DNA of 64,000 nt from CAZRAL01 sp964598005 (GTDB taxonomy: Bacteria > Pseudomonadota > Gammaproteobacteria > Burkholderiales > Usitatibacteraceae), in contig CAZRAL010000004.1 of NCBI GenBank assembly GCA_964598005.1, positions 1-64,000 on the forward strand, written 5' to 3'. Below the pieces are notes generated by a model that was given only the letters and a program-made list of their open reading frames with translations, made no database searches and was not told the DNA's origin. Positions 59,382-64,000 of this stretch are shown in pieces. Both the position numbers and the translations under genes were made by a program. Each line of letters starts with the position of its first letter. The first letter of the stretch is position 1.

Positions 59382-62300
59382 ATGGCTCAATCGATAGTCT
59401 CCAAACTGACCGCTACGGGTATCAGTGTTTCAGAGCATGTGGCTGCATTTCTTACGGCCCGCTTTCTGAAGACTGACTTCCCTGATTACTGCGACCTTGA
59501 TACTGCTGACGATCCTTACACACTTGTCGCCTCCAATGGTTCACTTTTAACTGTAGTTCGATACGAGGGCGCAGCGAGCATGATCGGCCCCCATGAGTTC
59601 GACGTTTTGATTGATCGGCTTTCTGGCGCGTTATCTCCATTATTACGACGACAGGGCCATGAAATCCAGCTTCAGTTCACACGCGACCCTGCTCGCGCTG
59701 GTGAAGCGGTAGACAAGGCGTTAGCCTCATCATGGGCTGCAGCCAGTCGGCTTCGACTTCAGGTCGATGACATTTTGACCGAACGGAAAAACACATTGGC
59801 CAGTTGGTGCAGCGCCGAGTCGTGCTTTCTTGCGCTTTGGACAACACCCGCACTACTCTCACCTCAGGAAGCAGCGCGAGATGCTTCCGATCGCAAAGCG
59901 GTACTCCGAAACAAGCCGGAGGTGGTGGCTCCTGGGCCTCGTGCGCAGAACGTATTTGCAGCCGCAAAATCGCTGCGCGATCGACATGCGGCCTTTGTTA
60001 AAACGGTGGTCGACGAATTTTTGATTGCGGGCCTAGTGGTCGAGAAAACACCGGTGCATCCAGCATGTTGCGATATCAAGATGCAAGTCGCGCTTGATCG
60101 CACTCACAATAATTGGCGGCCTTACCTTCCAGGGGACCGCATTCCCCTGTCGTATCGAAAAAATTTCTTTGCCGATGACTCGGACCTCCAAATACCCAGA
60201 CTCTCTTACCAAATTATGTCGGTCGATGCCGAAGAAATTGATCGCCACACGGTAAAGGTAGGGGACTTTTACTATGCGCCTATTCATATGGATCGTTTTC
60301 CGCAAAAGCCGGACATATTTAATGCCTTGTTTGTGAAATTGATCGCCTATGGAGGCCTGCCTTTTCGCATGATGTTGCATTTCACACCAGAAGGTATGGA
60401 TTCGATTTTCTGGAAACGGATGGTGTCCAGTTTTTTGGCGTGGGGGCCTATGACGGATAACAAATTAATCCGTGAATCGTCTAATGCGTTAAGAATAATG
60501 GCGGACAATGGGGCCAACATTGCCGGATGCCAAATTTCGTTTGTCACCTGGGCGACCTCACTTGAAATCCTGGCACACCGAAAAAACGGGCTCATTCGCG
60601 CGATTGAAGGATGGGGCGACGGGCAAGTAAAAGAAGCCGCTGACGATCCGATTGCAGCGCTTGCAGATACGATGGCTGGCGTGCGCCGCCGCAATGCGCT
60701 TCCCATTGCAGCGGCGCCCATTGACGAACTATTGCCATTTGTTCCGGTACGCCCTGCTTCGATGTGGCGGGAGGGATCGGTAATATTCCGTTCGGCGGAC
60801 GGAAAACTCCTGCCATGGCAGCCGAATTCCAGCCTCCAAGGTGAAGCGAATGTCGCCGCTATCTATGGGCCGCCTGGGTTTGGTAAATCCGTCCTGCTCT
60901 CCGCGATAGGATTCGGCACGGTGCTGTCTGCAACGGCAGCGGAATTGCCTTATATCGCCTTTATAGAGCGGGCTCCCTCATCGGCAGGATTAATCTCGCT
61001 GCTGCAAGAGGGGTTGCCACCGGCGCAGCGCCATATGGCCAAGTACTATCGTGTACAAAACACCGCAGAGTGGGCCATCAATCCCTTCGATTTGCAACTG
61101 GGTTTCCGCTATCCAACGCCGCTTGAGCGCAGCTTTGTGATCAACCTATTATGTTTGCTGGCTACCCCCCCTGGAGAGGGTCAATTGCCGCTGGCCAACG
61201 CGCCTCAATTAGCGTCGTTGCTAGTTGACGAATGCTTTCGATATTACGATGAAAACCCCAAGCGCTACGAACCGCATATCGATCCTGAAACAGACCGAGC
61301 CGTTATGCGCGGCAATTTGACGCTCGACGGTGATGTATCTTGGCGTGAAGTTTCCGACGCACTATTTTTAGCAGGCGACATTCACGCCGCCACCCGCGCC
61401 CAGCTCTTTGCAGTGCCTACGCTACTGGATATACCAAAAATTCTCCAGTTCCAGCGAATTCGTGATGAATTCGGCGGCACCCGTATCAAGGATACGGGGG
61501 AGACCTTGGTAGATGCGATGACCCGCGTGGTTCAGTCCTCTGTACGCGAATATCCTGCACTAGCAGGCGTGACGAGATTCGACATTGGTGACGCACGCGT
61601 CGTGTCGCTCGACGTAGAAGACGTTTCTTCCGGCACCAGTGCCGCCGGAAAGCATATGGGCGCAGTATTCTTGATGCTGGCGATGCACGCCACGACACGC
61701 CATTTCTATTTTTCGCGTGAGTACGCGGAAAAGGCGCCGGAGACTTTCCGCGATTTCCATTTTGTCCGCGCCCAAAAATTGGGGGAACTGGGCAAGGGTT
61801 TATTCATCGATGAATACCATCGCTTCAAAAATGTTGCTCCTGCGATCCCCGAGCAAGTGGAAACAACGGCGCGCGAAGGACGAAAAGCGGGGATTTCCAT
61901 TTATCTTGCGTCGCAGACTCCTGACGAACTGAAAGGTCCGTATCTGGATGACTTGGCTAACGCGGTATTCATACTCGGCGCACAGTCGCAAAAAGCAGTT
62001 GAAAAAAGCGCTTCGGTCTTTGGGTTGTCTGATTCTGCCACGCAAGCCATTTTGCATTATTGTCGCGGAGCGCGAGACGATGGGTCAGGCTCAACGCTAT
62101 TCGCTCGCTTCTCGACATCGAAAGGCACCAGTGCGCAAATTCTGACACTGACCATTGGGCCAACCGAATTATGGGCCTACTCGACCACCCCATCTGACCG
62201 CTCGCTACGTGATCGTCTTTACCTGCGTATGTCGGCAACAAAGGCACGTCGTGCGCTAGCGCAAATGTTCCCGAAAGGATCAGCATCATCTGAAATCGAA

Positions 62301-62408
62301 CGTCGCCGCCTGGCATTGCAGGGAAATGCGGGGGAATCCACATTGAATACTGTTATAGACGATTTGGTGCGCGAGATCGAGATGCGCACCCGCACAGTAG
62401 GCGATTAA
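59382..62408 (+). CDS. traU: DotO/IcmB/TraU VirB4-like ATPase
   Basis: Large cytosolic motor of 1008 residues at the base of the type IVB channel. The N-terminal domain (1-440) leads to the ATPase, with Walker A YGPPGFGKSVLL near 490, Walker B GKGLFIDEYHRF near 800 and the downstream SIYLASQTPDEL motif. Length and organisation match DotO and R64 TraU. It closes the tightly coupled series traM-traU. Confidence 0.95.
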   Translation: MAQSIVSKLTATGISVSEHVAAFLTARFLKTDFPDYCDLDTADDPYTLVASNGSLLTVVRYEGAASMIGPHEFDVLIDRLSGALSPLLRRQGHEIQLQFTRDPARAGEAVDKALASSWAAASRLRLQVDDILTERKNTLASWCSAESCFLALWTTPALLSPQEAARDASDRKAVLRNKPEVVAPGPRAQNVFAAAKSLRDRHAAFVKTVVDEFLIAGLVVEKTPVHPACCDIKMQVALDRTHNNWRPYLPGDRIPLSYRKNFFADDSDLQIPRLSYQIMSVDAEEIDRHTVKVGDFYYAPIHMDRFPQKPDIFNALFVKLIAYGGLPFRMMLHFTPEGMDSIFWKRMVSSFLAWGPMTDNKLIRESSNALRIMADNGANIAGCQISFVTWATSLEILAHRKNGLIRAIEGWGDGQVKEAADDPIAALADTMAGVRRRNALPIAAAPIDELLPFVPVRPASMWREGSVIFRSADGKLLPWQPNSSLQGEANVAAIYGPPGFGKSVLLSAIGFGTVLSATAAELPYIAFIERAPSSAGLISLLQEGLPPAQRHMAKYYRVQNTAEWAINPFDLQLGFRYPTPLERSFVINLLCLLATPPGEGQLPLANAPQLASLLVDECFRYYDENPKRYEPHIDPETDRAVMRGNLTLDGDVSWREVSDALFLAGDIHAATRAQLFAVPTLLDIPKILQFQRIRDEFGGTRIKDTGETLVDAMTRVVQSSVREYPALAGVTRFDIGDARVVSLDVEDVSSGTSAAGKHMGAVFLMLAMHATTRHFYFSREYAEKAPETFRDFHFVRAQKLGELGKGLFIDEYHRFKNVAPAIPEQVETTAREGRKAGISIYLASQTPDELKGPYLDDLANAVFILGAQSQKAVEKSASVFGLSDSATQAILHYCRGARDDGSGSTLFARFSTSKGTSAQILTLTIGPTELWAYSTTPSDRSLRDRLYLRMSATKARRALAQMFPKGSASSEIERRRLALQGNAGESTLNTVIDDLVREIEMRTRTVGD

Positions 62409-62694
62409 TTCATCTCTTGTTATTGACTTATGTCCGTTGACAGGGGGCTTGTACGCATATATTATTGGTTATCTTATATATTATTACCGTTTAATGTTGG
62501 CTTAATAACATGTTTTCTACGTTCCTCACGCTATCACTTTCGCAGATCACGACAAGATCCTGCGAGATCGCCAGACAGGTCGCTGGTGCAAACGGTATGG
62601 ACAGGGGATGCCGCGCCCCATGCTCCAGATGTGGCAGTCGACATCGTTAACGGTATCGGCTTAGCGGCAACAACCTACAACCAAAGGAGATCGC
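62409..62694. promoter_or_regulatory. intergenic region after traU
   Basis: 286 bases. It contains a weak reverse copy of the AT-rich motif (62464-62479) and AT-rich promoter-like sequence. From 62509 to 62664 a 51-codon frame reads like protein (YVPHAITFADHDKILRDR) but has no usual start codon. Confidence 0.45.
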
Positions 62695-63783
62695 ATGTCT
62701 ACTATTGCAGAACTGAAAGAAAAAGCCAAAAAACACACCGAATTGCCCCCTTCGCAAAATATTGCTTTTACGGTTGTGGGATATGACGTTGAGCGTAATC
62801 GCGTCAATGGGATTAACCTGACAACGGGTGAAGAAATGGAAGTGTTTCTTCGCCCCCTATCTGAAGATATCGCCAAAAAACTCAAAAAGCCACGTCCAGG
62901 CATCGCCAACTTTGCATCTCCGCGCGATAAAGTCGGCACATTGGAAGGCGGTATTCTTCGCGCCGATCGCGTGTACTTCGATAAAAAGCTGAACTGCTGG
63001 AGCACTGGCTGGCTCACCTCCCTGTCCCATGAACCGGGCCAGTATCAAGTCTATGCCGATTGCCAGGCAAAAGCTCACGCTTACAAAGACGATAAGGATG
63101 ACGGCAAGGTCAAAGCCTATGTCGATGTGGCTCATACCGCAGCAGCGATCAAAGTCGCCCCAACCGAAGAATCGCTACGTGCTGCGCTGGTTAAGGGCTT
63201 TGTTGAAATGGCGGAAAAAAATGATCGGGGCTACATGGTGGTTCGAGGCTCCGATGGGTCTGACGGATTCGCGTTCAATGCATACCAAAAAATGGTCGAT
63301 AAAGGAGGAGACTACAAAGAACCAGCCGATCCGCAGGTCAGCGCAGATGATTTTCTGGCTTCGGCGGTGGGCCAAGAATTACTCAGCTATATGCACGGGG
63401 CACCAGAAGTAGCCTATGAAGCCCTTAAAGTCGAACGCATCTATGTAGTAGGAGATTCACTGGTCAATCTCCAGGATAATCTTGATCGGATGAAGCGATT
63501 TTCCGCACCTTATGCCCTCGAATCCGGCCGGGAAGGATTTACCCCCTCTGTCGTGTCGTTTGGGCGGCGTGAAAACGGATCGAGCTTCTTCACCTCCGTA
63601 CTTCCCACATCCAGTAAACCACGCGTCGTCGAACTGTCGCATCTGGATAGCCCGCACATTACGTTTGCTGCGGACGCGATAAAGGCTGCAAACGCGGTTA
63701 AATCATCCGAGCTGGCCGACGATGAATTCGATGGTTCCGATTTTGAAGCCTCAAATGTGGACGCATCCGCCCCCGCACCTTAA
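62695..63783 (+). CDS. unrecognised acidic protein after traU
   Basis: Protein of 362 residues with AAAGGAG upstream of the ATG. It is soluble; the first 120 residues include KEKAKKHTELP and beta segments (NIAFTVVGYDVERNRVNGINLTTGEEMEVFL), the middle a mixed domain, and the C-terminus an Asp/Ser/Ala tail (SSELADDEFDGSDFEASN), reminiscent of acidic tails of ssDNA-binding or DNA-mimic proteins. It has its own promoter region and terminator. Function unknown. Confidence 0.7.
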   Translation: MSTIAELKEKAKKHTELPPSQNIAFTVVGYDVERNRVNGINLTTGEEMEVFLRPLSEDIAKKLKKPRPGIANFASPRDKVGTLEGGILRADRVYFDKKLNCWSTGWLTSLSHEPGQYQVYADCQAKAHAYKDDKDDGKVKAYVDVAHTAAAIKVAPTEESLRAALVKGFVEMAEKNDRGYMVVRGSDGSDGFAFNAYQKMVDKGGDYKEPADPQVSADDFLASAVGQELLSYMHGAPEVAYEALKVERIYVVGDSLVNLQDNLDRMKRFSAPYALESGREGFTPSVVSFGRRENGSSFFTSVLPTSSKPRVVELSHLDSPHITFAADAIKAANAVKSSELADDEFDGSDFEASNVDASAPAP

Positions 63784-63804
63784 TCGATAAGTCACAACTG
63801 TTAC

Positions 63805-63826
63805 AAGGGGGCCGAGGCCCCCTTTT
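63805..63826 (+). terminator. rho-independent terminator
   Basis: Stem AAGGGGGCC/GGCCCCCTT with a 2-base gap and a following TT, 22 bases after the preceding stop codon. Confidence 0.85.
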
Positions 63827-63849
63827 CGCGTTCAAACGGAAGGTCATAT

Positions 63850-64000
63850 ATGACAACTGATGCCGTCACGAAGCTTATTCCATGGCCAAGCCTGTCGCAC
63901 TATGGCATCGAATTGATTATCGCTACCACTCCAGACGGACGCAAGCTTTTGACCGTATATGGCGATATTAAGAAAATTGATTTATTTCGGGACCGACTTG
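63850..64000 (+). CDS. partial gene running off the window
   Basis: ATG at 63850 with GGAAGG upstream; 50 codons are open to the window end (MTTDAVTKLIPWPSLSHYGI and onward, with IELIIATTPDGRKLLTVYG). No domain can be named from this much sequence. It follows a terminator, so it probably begins a new unit. Confidence 0.6.
   Translation, partial: MTTDAVTKLIPWPSLSHYGIELIIATTPDGRKLLTVYGDIKKIDLFRDRL

Noticed and set aside
62430..62786. 118-codon open frame after traU
   Set aside because: It runs over the promoter and ribosome site and into the start of the gene at 62695 in another frame, with no protein-like pattern.

Overview
The window looks like part of a large self-transmissible plasmid (or a plasmid-derived integrative element) of a proteobacterium, most likely a betaproteobacterium. 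Base composition looks moderate, near 50% GC by eye. It carries an I-type (MPF_I, Dot/Icm-like type IVB) conjugation apparatus resembling the Tra/Trb system of R64, fused to a thin type IVb pilus of the R64 Pil type. No rRNA, tRNA, CRISPR array or insertion sequence was seen. No relaxase, primase, DotA/TraY homologue or prepilin peptidase is present, so these probably lie outside the window. Host assignment is inference from gene family resemblance only.

Layout. At 0.1-4.3 kb there is a large tyrosine recombinase and small unknown genes. At 4.2-8.5 kb lies the maintenance core: parB, parA with a candidate parS palindrome, an iteron origin with a DnaA box, and a Rep_3-type initiator. At 8.6-11.5 kb there are an AAA+ ATPase with its own palindromic operator and small unknown genes. 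At 11.5-14.6 kb is the DotL/TrbC coupling protein with two small partners. At 14.7-21.6 kb is a variable module: ssb, a cytosine methyltransferase split over two overlapping frames, an adenine methyltransferase, a DUF559-type nuclease, a secreted phospholipase D-type nuclease and a stray PilM-like gene. At 21.6-25.6 kb are exported and membrane proteins, including a CAP-domain protein.

From 40.2 kb leftward to 25.6 kb runs one tightly packed gene series: traH-traI-traJ-traK (DotD, DotC, DotB, IcmT), a DsbC-like protein, a ParM/ParR-like pair, then pilL-N-O-P-Q-R-S, a PilM-like gene and pilV. At 40.6-43.9 kb (rightward) are a second tyrosine recombinase, a lytic transglycosylase and TrbA (DotM). 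At 44.0-49.6 kb (leftward) are a nucleotidyltransferase pair, a type IA topoisomerase and four genes of unknown or exported products. At 49.6-50.3 kb is a repeat-rich noncoding region with a DnaA box that may be a second origin. It is followed rightward by replication genes (an HTH/DnaT-like protein and a DnaC-like helicase loader) that lead directly into traM-N-O-P-Q-R-T-U (DotI, DotH, DotG, DotF, DotE, IcmD, DotN, DotO), interrupted by three unrecognised tightly coupled genes.

The genes fit together as follows: replication and partition (rep, parAB, parMR-like), mating-channel assembly (traHIJK, traMNOPQRTU, trbAC), mating-pair contact (pil operon, possibly the exported Cys-rich and CAP proteins) and establishment in the recipient (ssb, methyltransferases, nucleases, topoisomerase). 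A recurrent AT-rich 16-bp motif lies upstream of genes at about 10.1, 19.3, 28.1 (twice), 40.2, 41.8, 49.6 and possibly 62.5 kb, which suggests coordinated control of the transfer functions.
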